From Rhodospirillaceae bacterium MC! (GTDB taxonomy: Bacteria; Pseudomonadota; Alphaproteobacteria; MC1): DNA of 64,000 nucleotides. Positions within the stretch are counted from its first letter, which is position 1. Each line of letters begins with the position of its first letter. The stretch covers positions 1 through 64,000 of the forward strand of contig NQOV01000019.1 in NCBI GenBank assembly GCA_002632265.1. The letters run 5' to 3'. Under the pieces are notes generated by a model. The model was given only the letters and a program-made list of their open reading frames with translations, did no database searches and had not been told where the DNA came from. Shown piece by piece: positions 20,718-29,189 of this stretch. The translations under genes and the position numbers were made by a program.

Positions 20718-22133
20718 TTAAGAAGAAACTAAAGACCATAAGCCTGATCCTGTGATGAATGCGTAAATACAAACTGCAGGAGAGATAATTCTCAATGTCC
20801 ATTTTAAGGGAATCATCCAGCCATAAGATAACTGTCCATTATTTGTAAGTTCTTTTTCCAATCTATCAAACATGATCCAGCCTGCAAATAGAGAGATACA
20901 TGTACCAACAAATGGAATACCCAATGCTTCTGCAATGTAATCGTAGAAATCGAAAATACCTTTGCCGACAATTTGGATGTTAGATAATGGTCCATTACCC
21001 AATCCTGCCAAGACAGCTAGAATTATCACAACAATACCGATAGCCCAAGTGGCAACCTTACGGCTTAATTTCCATTCTTCTTCGGCAAACGTAATTACCA
21101 CTTCTAAAATAGATACTAAAGATGTGATCGCCGCAAATGTTAAAGCTAAAAAGAATAGAAATGCGAAGATTGTACCGCCTGCCATTTGTTTAAACAAAGT
21201 CGGCATTGTACTAAACACCAAGCCAGGCCCTTGAGTAGGTTCTAAATGATAAGCAAACACCGCAGGGAAGATCATTAATCCCGCTAAGAATGCAATTAAA
21301 GTATCTAACACTACAACCCATGTGGCAGATCTTACGATACTATCTTCCTTGCTCATGTATGATGCGTAGGTTAACATAATACCATAACCGATTGATAAAC
21401 TAAAGAAAGCATGAGTTAAAGCGTCCGTAGATACTTTAAGTAAATTAACTAAAATATTCCCTTCTTTAAAGTGCGGAGTCAAATAATATACAATACCTGC
21501 ATGACCACCTTTTAAAGTTAAACCTCTGATTACTAAGATGATAATAATCCCAAACAATAAAGGCATTAAAACCGTGTTTACCTTACCGATACCATTTTTA
21601 ATACCTATTTGAATGATCACTAAGGATATCAACAGGATTATCACCGCAAAAGCAGGCGAACTGCCAAGGAAACTGCTCAAGCCTTGAATTGTGTTTCCTG
21701 TTGAAACATCTTTCATGCCCATGTATGCACCGAATATTTTTTCGTATCCTATAGAAGCATTAGCATCCGTAAATAAACCGCTGATCGACCATATCATATA
21801 TTTCAAAGCCCACCCTGCTACAGGAGCGTAAAATGAGGCCATGAATAAGGCTACTATCACACATAAATATCCGATAATTTTATATTTCTTTCCCAATGTT
21901 CTAAAAGCTTGTACTGCGTTCCCTTGCCCTGCTCGACCAATGGCAAACTCTGCCAATAACACCGAAAAACCAACAACGAACACAATGATTAAATACATAA
22001 GTAAAAAGGCGAATCCACCATTATTACCAACCATATAAGGGAACTTCCAAATGTTTCCCAATCCAATGGCTGATCCTGCAGCTGCAAGAATGAAAGTAGC
22101 TCTTGAACCCCAGTTATCTCTTATTTTTGCCAT
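20718..22133 (-). CDS. sodium:solute symporter, neurotransmitter:sodium symporter (NSS/SNF) family
   Basis: 471 aa, LeuT-fold inner-membrane symporter that imports amino acids or related compounds with Na+. Helix 1 carries the family signature RATFILAAAGSAIGLGNIWKFPYMVGNNGG with the unwound ion-binding region; helices 6 and 8 are recognisable (SIGYGIMLTYASYM; FAAITSLVSILEV). About 11-12 hydrophobic segments. Substrate cannot be told. AAGGA before the start and a clean promoter upstream; convergent with cutC. Confidence 0.92.
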   Translation of the reverse strand: MAKIRDNWGSRATFILAAAGSAIGLGNIWKFPYMVGNNGGFAFLLMYLIIVFVVGFSVLLAEFAIGRAGQGNAVQAFRTLGKKYKIIGYLCVIVALFMASFYAPVAGWALKYMIWSISGLFTDANASIGYEKIFGAYMGMKDVSTGNTIQGLSSFLGSSPAFAVIILLISLVIIQIGIKNGIGKVNTVLMPLLFGIIIILVIRGLTLKGGHAGIVYYLTPHFKEGNILVNLLKVSTDALTHAFFSLSIGYGIMLTYASYMSKEDSIVRSATWVVVLDTLIAFLAGLMIFPAVFAYHLEPTQGPGLVFSTMPTLFKQMAGGTIFAFLFFLALTFAAITSLVSILEVVITFAEEEWKLSRKVATWAIGIVVIILAVLAGLGNGPLSNIQIVGKGIFDFYDYIAEALGIPFVGTCISLFAGWIMFDRLEKELTNNGQLSYGWMIPLKWTLRIISPAVCIYAFITGSGLWSLVSS

Positions 22134-22600
22134 AATTAATTATCCTTTCCATATAAAAGATTAACTATAAAATATTATTATTATTTTTCTCAATTCACAA
22201 TATATAATACTTTTTCTAAAAAGTCAAGTTTTTTTGCAAAATAAATTAAAAAAATTAATTATACGATAAAATTATAGCTATATCTATCTAGTCTCACATG
22301 AATTAGTTCTTTATTGTATCTTGTTTTGCCATAAACTTTAATTTATAGAAAGAATAACAAGTTAAAGTATCAATAATTCACAATAATAAAATCGCTATTA
22401 ATCATAAAAATATTGATATCTTTATTATTTTCCATTATATTTATTATGATAATTTAACAAGCTTGAATTTATAAAAAACATCACATAACAGCAAATAAAA
22501 GAAAATAACACTTGCCTATTGATAACAAAAGATGTAAACTAATAAGTGTAATTAAAATATCACATCATATCATATCACATAACATAAAAAATATAACACT
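22134..22600. other. divergent promoter region between NSS symporter and ArsR gene
   Basis: On the minus strand TTGACT (22222-22227), 17 nt, TATATT (22199-22204) serves the symporter. On the plus strand TTGCCT (22512-22517), 17 nt, TAAACT (22535-22540) could serve the ArsR gene. Between them I see only AT-rich sequence; a short CATATCA/CATCATATC repeat precedes the ArsR start. Confidence 0.5.
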
Positions 22601-23518
22601 ATGTCTCAACTTATTCATCCAGATAATATTAATTTTTTCAAGGCTTTTGCCTCGGAAACAAGATTAAAAATCATACATTTATTGTTGCATGATTCTATGA
22701 ATATTAAAGAAATATCGCAAAAGCTTAATCTTTCTAGTGCGATAATTTCCAAGCATATCAGTATCTTACGAGAGCAAAAGATCATATATGTTAAGGAAGA
22801 AGAAAATAAGGCAGGTGCACCAAAGTTATGCACTTTAGTTTTTCAAGATTATGTCTTGCATTTTCCGAATGTTCATCAAATGGCAGATTTAAAAATCAAA
22901 GAGTACGATATTTCCATAGGAAATTATTATAATTACGATGTTCTGCCCGATTGCGGTTTAGCCACCACCAAAGGAAATATTCTAGGACACTCCAACGAGC
23001 CGAAATATTTTAGAAGTTTGGAAGATCATTCCATTGGCATTTTATGGTTTACTCAAGGCTGGCTAGAGTATGTAATTCCTAGCTTTTTTATAGACGCTAA
23101 CACAATCAATAGCATTGAAATTTCCTTGGAATTATCTTCCTGTGCCTCCAAAAAAATTACAGGATTACGCTCCGACTATAAATCAGATATATACTTTTAT
23201 TTTAACGATGTCGAAATAGCAAAATGGACTTCCCCTGGTGATTTTACCCAAGAAAAAGGAGAGTATACCCCTGATTTTTGGGTACTAAGTCAACATGGAA
23301 TCCTAAAAACTTTAGCCATTACCAAACGTGGAACATTCATTGATCACATAAAAGTATCAGATGTTAACATCTTCGATTTAAAACTCGATAGTGATAAGGA
23401 AAATAAATTTCGTATATCTGCCCCTAAAAACACAGAAAATTCGGGCGGATTAAACTTATTTGGAGCTTCTTTTGGTAATCACAATCAAGGGATCAAATTT
23501 AAAACATCCCACTATTAA
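22601..23518 (+). CDS. ArsR-family regulator fused to a C-terminal beta-sandwich-like domain
   Basis: 305 aa. Winged helix at about 8-75 (FKAFASETRLKIIHLLL, IKEISQKLNLSSAIISKHISIL, then a basic wing KAGAPK). The remaining ~220 aa is not a metal-sensor extension: it is beta-rich, Trp/Tyr-rich and may be a ligand-binding or oligomerisation domain. No ArsR-type cysteine metal site is seen. It opens the island of glycosidase, sulfatase and permease genes and is a reasonable candidate for the factor binding the 26-bp palindromes there; that link is inference. Confidence 0.8.
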   Translation: MSQLIHPDNINFFKAFASETRLKIIHLLLHDSMNIKEISQKLNLSSAIISKHISILREQKIIYVKEEENKAGAPKLCTLVFQDYVLHFPNVHQMADLKIKEYDISIGNYYNYDVLPDCGLATTKGNILGHSNEPKYFRSLEDHSIGILWFTQGWLEYVIPSFFIDANTINSIEISLELSSCASKKITGLRSDYKSDIYFYFNDVEIAKWTSPGDFTQEKGEYTPDFWVLSQHGILKTLAITKRGTFIDHIKVSDVNIFDLKLDSDKENKFRISAPKNTENSGGLNLFGASFGNHNQGIKFKTSHY

Positions 23519-23924
23519 GCCATTATCACATATGAATTATTCGTGTTTGTTAACTAAAGAATTAAGAACATCAGATTTTTAATAAATTCCTCTCAATAAA
23601 GCAATCTTAAGCCATATTTTACAAGCGTTTTCCTTGCAGATTCTAAATAAAAACACGCTATTCTTAATATTTCGCCATTCATGAAAAATAAAATCAATCT
23701 GATATCTAAATAAATAACTATTAAATTCAATGAGTTATTTTTAGTATGAAATATTAATCAATAAAAGCATTAACTAACATTCTTTTTTATTTTGCCATAT
23801 ATTTATCTTTGGGTTACACTGAAAATATCACATAAGCTAATTTAATTTAATCTGATCTGATTTAATTTAATCTATTGTGTGATTATTAAAATATTTATAA
23901 AACATAAAACAAAAGGATAAAAAA
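23519..23924. other. spacer before GH117-type gene
   Basis: AT-rich. The only regularity is a TTTAATTTAATCTGATCTGA-type short repeat at about 23838-23875 just upstream of the gene, which may be part of its promoter or operator. No gene. Confidence 0.4.
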
Positions 23925-25013
23925 ATGAATGAATTCTTAAGTTTAGCGTCAAAAAGAGCCATAGAACGTGGTTATGACGAACGTAATTTTGATTGGTTTA
24001 TTGAAACCCGAGAAGAGCCTTTACAAGGCGATCTTGCATATGAAGAAGGCGTTGATAGACGTGATCCCAGTGCGGTAATCTTAGTTGATGGCACATATCA
24101 TTGTTGGTATACAAAAGGCGTAGGCGAATGTTATGGCTTTGGCCCGAGTAATCCTGGAGCTAAAAAGAAAGTATTCCCTTGGGATTTTACCGAAGTATGG
24201 CACGCTACATCGCAAGATACTATCACTTGGAAAGAAGAAGGTATTGCCATTGATAGAGGTGAGCCAGGATCTTATGACGATAGAGCCGTATTTACCCCTG
24301 AAGTTTTAGCACATGAGGGCAAATATTATTTAGTTTATCAAACCGTGCGAAACCCCTATGTAAACCGTCAGTATGAAGATATTGCGATTGCATGGTCTGA
24401 TAGTCCGTACGGTCCTTGGGAAAAATCTAAAGAGCCAATCCTATATGCCGAACGAGACGGCGAATGGGACGGCGAAGAAGATAACCGCTTTGCAGTAAAA
24501 TCTAGAGGGAGTTTTGATAGTCATAAGGTTCATGATCCGTGTCTTATTCATTATAAGGATAAATTTTATCTTTACTATAAAGGCGAAATCATGGGCGAAA
24601 CTATGAATTTTGGCGGGCGAGAAATCAAACACGGCGTAGCAATTGCCGATAATATTTTCGGACCATATGTGAAATCAAAATACAATCCCATTTCCAACAG
24701 TGGCCACGAGATCGCCGTATGGAAATATAAGGGCGGTATAGGATCTTGGATTCATAGTGATGGACCAGAAAAAAACACCGTGCAGTTCGCCGAAGACGGT
24801 ATTAATTTTGAGATCATGGCTCATGTAAAAGACGGAGCGAAAGCTTTAGGATTCTTTAGAGATGAACCAGAACAACCAGTTCCTGGCATTCCATCTTGGG
24901 GCTTATGCCATAACCATGAATTTACTGGCCCACCTTGGAATTACATCCGTAAATTTACCATAGGCAGACAACGTATAAGATACTACGAATTCGAACACAA
25001 AGAAGAAGAATAA
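23925..25013 (+). CDS. glycoside hydrolase, GH117-like (anhydrogalactosidase type)
   Basis: 362 aa, five-bladed beta-propeller expected, cytoplasmic (no signal peptide). GH117-like features: N-terminal [28 protein letters not shown] (Asp47), [20 protein letters not shown] (Asp204) and [10 protein letters not shown] (His261-Glu262), matching the Asp, Asp, His-Glu set I recall for this family. Characterised GH117 enzymes release 3,6-anhydro-L-galactose from the non-reducing end of agar oligosaccharides. Sulfatases and beta-galactosidases nearby fit a sulfated galactan. The family assignment is from memory of motifs. A GH43/GH32-fold relative of other specificity is the main alternative. AAAGGA lies 8 nt before the start. 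Confidence 0.7.
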   Translation: MNEFLSLASKRAIERGYDERNFDWFIETREEPLQGDLAYEEGVDRRDPSAVILVDGTYHCWYTKGVGECYGFGPSNPGAKKKVFPWDFTEVWHATSQDTITWKEEGIAIDRGEPGSYDDRAVFTPEVLAHEGKYYLVYQTVRNPYVNRQYEDIAIAWSDSPYGPWEKSKEPILYAERDGEWDGEEDNRFAVKSRGSFDSHKVHDPCLIHYKDKFYLYYKGEIMGETMNFGGREIKHGVAIADNIFGPYVKSKYNPISNSGHEIAVWKYKGGIGSWIHSDGPEKNTVQFAEDGINFEIMAHVKDGAKALGFFRDEPEQPVPGIPSWGLCHNHEFTGPPWNYIRKFTIGRQRIRYYEFEHKEEE

Positions 25014-25026
25014 CAGCAACCTATAG

Positions 25027-25056
25027 AAGATATTCGCTCATACAAGCGGATATCTT
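25027..25056 (+). terminator. terminator after GH117-like gene
   Basis: AAGATATTCGCT (25027-25038) / AGCGGATATCTT (25045-25056), one G-T wobble, followed by TTAT. About 14 nt after the stop. Confidence 0.6.
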
Positions 25057-25214
25057 TTATCTATATTTTTACTTGTTCTTAAAATAAAAATAGACATTTC
25101 GATCCATATATGGTATCATTATAAGAAGTTGGAAAGAATTCTTTTAGAAACAATTAAGACATAAATATTTATAACAAATATCATAAATACTTAAAGCAAA
25201 TTACTAAAGCTTTT

Positions 25215-25282
25215 CAATCGATTAGTTAATCAATTTATCAACTAATTAATCAACAACTAATCAACTAATCAATCAATAACTC
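25215..25282 (+). promoter_or_regulatory. cluster of TAATCAA direct repeats before first sulfatase
   Basis: Upstream of the sulfatase start there are at least five close copies of (AAC)TAATCAA, plus GATTAGTTAATCAA. The same half-site TAATCAAA builds the 26-bp palindromes upstream of both permease genes, so this may be a multi-site target for the same regulator. Confidence 0.4.
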
Positions 25283-25302
25283 AAAATTCTGGGAGAAATA
25301 AT

Positions 25303-26778
25303 ATGAAGAAAAAACCAAACATACTAATATTCATGACCGATCAACAACGTGGGGATTCCATAATGAATCCCAAATATAAAATGCCTAATCTCAACAAGTT
25401 AGTTGAAAACGGCGTGAATTTTACCAATAGCTATTGCACTTCGCCTCATTGCTGTCCGAGTCGTGCAAGTTTTTTTAGTGGGGAATATCCTACAAAACAT
25501 GGCATATGGAACAACGTTCTAGTGGGGAACGCCCTATCGCATGATCTAAATAAAGATGTAGATTTATGGAGTACACATCTAAAAAATGCAGGATACAATA
25601 TGTTTTTTAGCGGCAAATGGCATGTATCATACAATCAGAACCCTAAAAATTTCGGCTGGGAAGAGTTATGGCTAAGTACTGGCGAAAAGAAAAATGATGT
25701 TAAGCCAAATTGGGAAGATTATCAAGTTCAATCTAGAAACAATGAATGGGATAACTATAAAAAAATCGCTAAAAATGAAACAGATGAACGTAAACCCGCA
25801 GAAACAAAACGCCATGGCTATCCATCTCACATTCAATATGGTACACATGAAAACCCTTTTAATGATGAAATAACCGTAAATACTGCCATAGATAAGTTGG
25901 AAAAACTAAAAAATTCCGATGATCCATGGTGTATGTATATCGGAACGTTAGGTCCTCATGATCCCTATCAGCCACCGCAAAGATTTCTAGATATGTATAA
26001 GGGCGAAGAAATGGAAGATCATCCAAGTAAAGATGATCTAATGCTTGATAAACCTGGTCTTTACCGTAGAAACCGCTCATATTTTGATACCTTAAACGAC
26101 GCAGAAAAGAAAGAATCACTAAGACATTACAGAGCATTTTGCACATATGAAGATGATTTATTCGGTCGAGTTATGGAAACTCTAAAGGATTGTAAAAATC
26201 TTGATGATACTCTAATTGTCTTCCTAAGTGATCATGGCGATTACGCAGGCGAACACGGATTATGGACAAAAGGCCTGCCGAATTTTAACAGTGCTTATCA
26301 TATTCCATTAATCATGAGTTGGAAAAATGGCATAATCGATACCAATAGAAACATCGAGGATTTTGTCGCAATTACTGATATCTTCAACACAGTTCTAGAA
26401 GTTGCTGGCCTGCCTGTGGATACTAAAAAAGAAGGTAGAAGTTTACTTCCTTACCTAAAAAATACTCCGCATAAGAACGCTAGAACCGAAGTATATACTC
26501 AATCAAATGGTAATGAACTTTATGGAATTCAACGTTCTGTAATGACAAAAGATTGGAAACTATCATATAATGGCTTTGATGAAGATGAATTATACGATCT
26601 AAAAAATGATCCACACCAAATGAAAAATCTCGCAAAAGACAAAAGCCACCAAGAAACAAGAAAGGAACTATATAAAAAGTTATGGAACTTCGCCTATGAA
26701 AACAACGAAGACGCCGTAAATCCATACATTTTTACAGGCTTAGCCGAATACGGCCCAGCCCAAGCCTTTAAAAAGTAA
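25303..26778 (+). CDS. type I formylglycine sulfatase, family S1
   Basis: 491 aa. Cleaves sulfate esters. Alkaline-phosphatase fold: N-terminal metal site FMTDQQRGDS (Asp13), FGly motif C50-C-P-S-R54 in HCCPSRASFFSG, GKWHVSY, GPHDPYQPP, and the second metal motif FLSDHGDYAGEHGLWTKG. No signal peptide, so it acts in the cytoplasm on imported sulfated oligosaccharides. It needs a formylglycine-generating or anaerobic maturase encoded elsewhere. GGGAG lies 8-9 nt before the start. Specific sulfate position cannot be told. Confidence 0.93.
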   Translation: MKKKPNILIFMTDQQRGDSIMNPKYKMPNLNKLVENGVNFTNSYCTSPHCCPSRASFFSGEYPTKHGIWNNVLVGNALSHDLNKDVDLWSTHLKNAGYNMFFSGKWHVSYNQNPKNFGWEELWLSTGEKKNDVKPNWEDYQVQSRNNEWDNYKKIAKNETDERKPAETKRHGYPSHIQYGTHENPFNDEITVNTAIDKLEKLKNSDDPWCMYIGTLGPHDPYQPPQRFLDMYKGEEMEDHPSKDDLMLDKPGLYRRNRSYFDTLNDAEKKESLRHYRAFCTYEDDLFGRVMETLKDCKNLDDTLIVFLSDHGDYAGEHGLWTKGLPNFNSAYHIPLIMSWKNGIIDTNRNIEDFVAITDIFNTVLEVAGLPVDTKKEGRSLLPYLKNTPHKNARTEVYTQSNGNELYGIQRSVMTKDWKLSYNGFDEDELYDLKNDPHQMKNLAKDKSHQETRKELYKKLWNFAYENNEDAVNPYIFTGLAEYGPAQAFKK

Positions 26779-26780
26779 AT

Positions 26781-26835
26781 AAACACAAAAAAATATCGAT
26801 TAATGAATTACATTAATCGATATTTTTTTGTGTTT
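26781..26835. terminator. 25-bp perfect palindromic terminator between convergent genes
   Basis: Perfect inverted repeat 26781-26805 / 26811-26835 around a 5-nt loop, core ATATCGATTAATG, with seven A and seven T. Works in both directions between the sulfatase and the permease. Confidence 0.9.
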
Positions 26836-26838
26836 TAA

Positions 26839-26874
26839 ATTTAGCTATATCTTAAAATTAAGATATAGCTAAAT
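26839..26874. terminator. second perfect hairpin between convergent genes
   Basis: Perfect 16-bp inverted repeat ATTTAGCTATATCTTA (26839-26854) / its complement (26859-26874), loop 4 nt. Directly beside the previous terminator; less typical as a terminator because it has no long T run. Confidence 0.5.
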
Positions 26875-26935
26875 AGTTAAAGAGTTAAAGAGTTAAAGAG
26901 TTAAAGAGTTAAAGAGTTAAAAAGCTAAAGAGTTA
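26875..26935. repeat. 8-bp tandem repeat (AGTTAAAG)n
   Basis: Five perfect AGTTAAAG units, then AGTTAAAA, AGCTAAAG and a partial unit. Lies directly between the hairpin pair and the permease stop codon. Probably prone to slippage; no function evident. Confidence 0.85.
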
Positions 26936-26947
26936 TATTTACTCTGC

Positions 26948-28333
26948 TTAAGCGTCAGCTTTATTTTTTAAGTGTTCAAGAACTCTCACTTTATCACGTG
27001 AATTAGCAAACTTAATTAATAATGCTAGAATAATCGCACAGAAGAAGATAAATATAGAAAGTTCTATATAAGCATTTTGCCAACCTTGGAACTTAAACAT
27101 CCCACCTACTACGGCCGCACCTGCACTACCAAATAAGTTAGTAAGGAAGTTGAAACCAACTAGGAAAGCAGTACCTGCCATTTTTTGGTTAAATGACGCT
27201 CCCACATATGATAATACCACAACATTGGTAAACGGATTAACAAGCCCTAATACTTGACCAGCTCCGATCCCTGCGATAAGGCTTGGGATGTAATGATCTG
27301 TTGTTGGGAAACCTTTTGCATCCAATACAGTAGTAGTATTTCTCAAAAGCTCTGCTAAACCAAATAATAATAGGGCGAAAGCGTAACAACATGTAAGTAA
27401 TATTAAAGCTTTACTAGGGCTTATCTTTTTAATTAGCGATGAACAACGAACCAACAACAGACAAGCAAAAATACTAAACGGTACATTAATAGTAGCTACC
27501 AATCTTAAACCATATGTTTGCATACTTGAAGGCCAGAACGATAGTCCCACACGCCCAACTTGTGAGTATTGTGCGTAAACCGATACCATAATCACACTGG
27601 CGAAGAATGCCAACACATAAAAGCGTGGATTCATAATTAACTTTTTCAAATCTGGCAATGTAATTTTTTGTCTTGAAGTAGATTTTGTGTTTAAAGTATC
27701 AAAAATTTTTACTTTTAATGAGAACATCACAAAAATAAGTAACAATGCAGCAAAACTAGCTAAATAAAATCCCCAAGTAGGATTAAATGTATATAATATG
27801 GTAAGAACGAACCCCATACCTAACCAAGCAGCCATGTTAGCTGTACCAATTTTGTCTTCTGTACCACCATGGGCCAAAATATAACGTGCACAGTAACTAA
27901 ACATCGCTGCACCACCAGCAATAACCACATAACCAAAGTAGATACCACCTAATATACCTGCGGCAAAAAAGCCTGCATGACCACCGTGCATTAATAATGG
28001 TTTATATACGAATTGGAAAAATGGTCCCGAGGCTAACCCTGCAATAGCAAGAGTTAAAATGAATTTAATACGCAATTGCGTTTTATCTAATATCCAACCA
28101 AATAATGGTTTATAGAAAATGGCCACAAAACCTTTCATTCCCATAATTTCACCAATTTGTAAAGCATCTAAATGCACTTGTTTATCAAGCCAAATGGCAA
28201 ACACTTGCGACATAAGAACCGCTAATATACAACTATGTAAAAACATAACCAAGCAAATTTTTATGGTCGCTATTCTTTTAGAATCGATTATTCCCTGTGC
28301 TTGCAGGTCTTCGATACTATCATAATCACTCAT
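26948..28333 (-). CDS. MFS oligosaccharide:H+ symporter, LacY-like, copy 1
   Basis: 461 aa, 12 membrane segments. Shares with LacY the helix 2-3 region FYKPLFGWILDKTQLR, GPFFQFVYKPLL, GGIYFGYVVIAGGAA and TFNPTWGFYLAS, placing it in the oligosaccharide:proton symporter group. The LacY galactoside residues around Glu126 and Arg144 are replaced here (SYCARYI; KIGTANM), so substrate is likely not lactose. A short charged cytoplasmic N-terminus (MSDYDSIEDLQAQGIIDSK) is added. Likely imports galactan oligosaccharides for the adjacent cytosolic hydrolases and sulfatases. AAGGAATAAAATC precedes the start, nearly the same as in copy 2. Upstream region contains the 26-bp palindromes. Confidence 0.85.
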   Translation of the reverse strand: MSDYDSIEDLQAQGIIDSKRIATIKICLVMFLHSCILAVLMSQVFAIWLDKQVHLDALQIGEIMGMKGFVAIFYKPLFGWILDKTQLRIKFILTLAIAGLASGPFFQFVYKPLLMHGGHAGFFAAGILGGIYFGYVVIAGGAAMFSYCARYILAHGGTEDKIGTANMAAWLGMGFVLTILYTFNPTWGFYLASFAALLLIFVMFSLKVKIFDTLNTKSTSRQKITLPDLKKLIMNPRFYVLAFFASVIMVSVYAQYSQVGRVGLSFWPSSMQTYGLRLVATINVPFSIFACLLLVRCSSLIKKISPSKALILLTCCYAFALLLFGLAELLRNTTTVLDAKGFPTTDHYIPSLIAGIGAGQVLGLVNPFTNVVVLSYVGASFNQKMAGTAFLVGFNFLTNLFGSAGAAVVGGMFKFQGWQNAYIELSIFIFFCAIILALLIKFANSRDKVRVLEHLKNKADA

Positions 28334-28675
28334 GATTTTATTCCTTTTTTTTACTTTTATCTCTCGTAAATAATTTTAGTAAAGGAAGTACAAAATAATT
28401 TACAAGATTTAAATTTAGGTTTTATAATATAAATAAGTTTCATTTACTTATTTACTTATTCTTTCAAATTGTAGGATAGAATCAAAATAATTTAGATTTT
28501 ATAAATTATCTTTGATCAGTCAAATTGACGAGCAAAACTTTATAGATTAATTTTAATGAGTTAAATTTTATAACGTTTGATTTAAGACTACATTTAATTT
28601 TTATAATGCTTCAATTTCTATCTAACTATTTCATTATAAGATAGAGCATGCAAAAAAATATATAACTTAATCATC

Positions 28676-28701
28676 TTTGATTAACCAAAATACTAATCAA
28701 A
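28676..28701. promoter_or_regulatory. 26-bp palindromic operator candidate, copy 1
   Basis: TTTGATTAACC and CTAATCAAA half-sites around a non-palindromic AAAATA core; same 26-nt length as the perfect palindrome at 29106 and the sites at 33240 and 33653. About 345 nt upstream of permease copy 1. Confidence 0.55.
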
Positions 28702-29105
28702 ATTATAAACATCTGAAATATAATAATATTTATTAACAAAGAAATTACACAGAAACAAAAATAACCTATATTATTACGATATTAAAGCAATATTACATGA
28801 ATCACAAGTCATACACTATATAAGCATATAAAATTGAAATTTTATCCGTTTATAACTTAATTGTATTTTGTATGAATATATAAAACATTGTTTTTACTTA
28901 TATTATTCAATAATTAACTTACAGATTAAAAAAATATTCTTCACATTTTTCATTCTCTTTATTTAACTATGAGTTAAAAAAGACGATTCTAATTATACTT
29001 TAATTTCCAATTATAAAACTTAAAAACTATCATTAATTAAAAAAAATTTACCATATAATAGAGAAAAAATATTTTATAAAGCCAACTATTTCAAGCTCTT
29101 AACCC

Positions 29106-29131
29106 TTTGATTAACCATATGGTTAATCAAA
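29106..29131. promoter_or_regulatory. 26-bp perfect palindromic operator candidate, copy 2
   Basis: TTTGATTAACCAT followed by its exact complement. Perfect symmetry over 26 bp. Lies about 60 nt after the GH2 stop codon and ~775 nt before permease copy 1. Two-fold symmetry and length suit a dimeric helix-turn-helix regulator such as the ArsR protein at 22601. Confidence 0.65.
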
Positions 29132-29189
29132 ATATTTCTCTCTATTATTCATAGTAAATTTTTATATTAGATCTTATTTATAATATAAA

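Larger units (their letters stand above)
28334..29189. other. long regulatory spacer upstream of permease copy 1
   Basis: 856 nt with no gene. Contains the palindromes at 28676-28701 and 29106-29131 and a degenerate one at 28511-28536. Segments (for example AAACATCTGAAATATAATAA beside the 28676 site) recur in the spacer upstream of permease copy 2 (32930-33892), so the promoter region was duplicated with the permease. Confidence 0.6.

Noticed and set aside
28511-28536. Fifth copy of the 26-bp palindrome
   Set aside because: Only about half of the positions fit the TTTGATTAACC pattern; mentioned in the spacer entry but not called as an operator.
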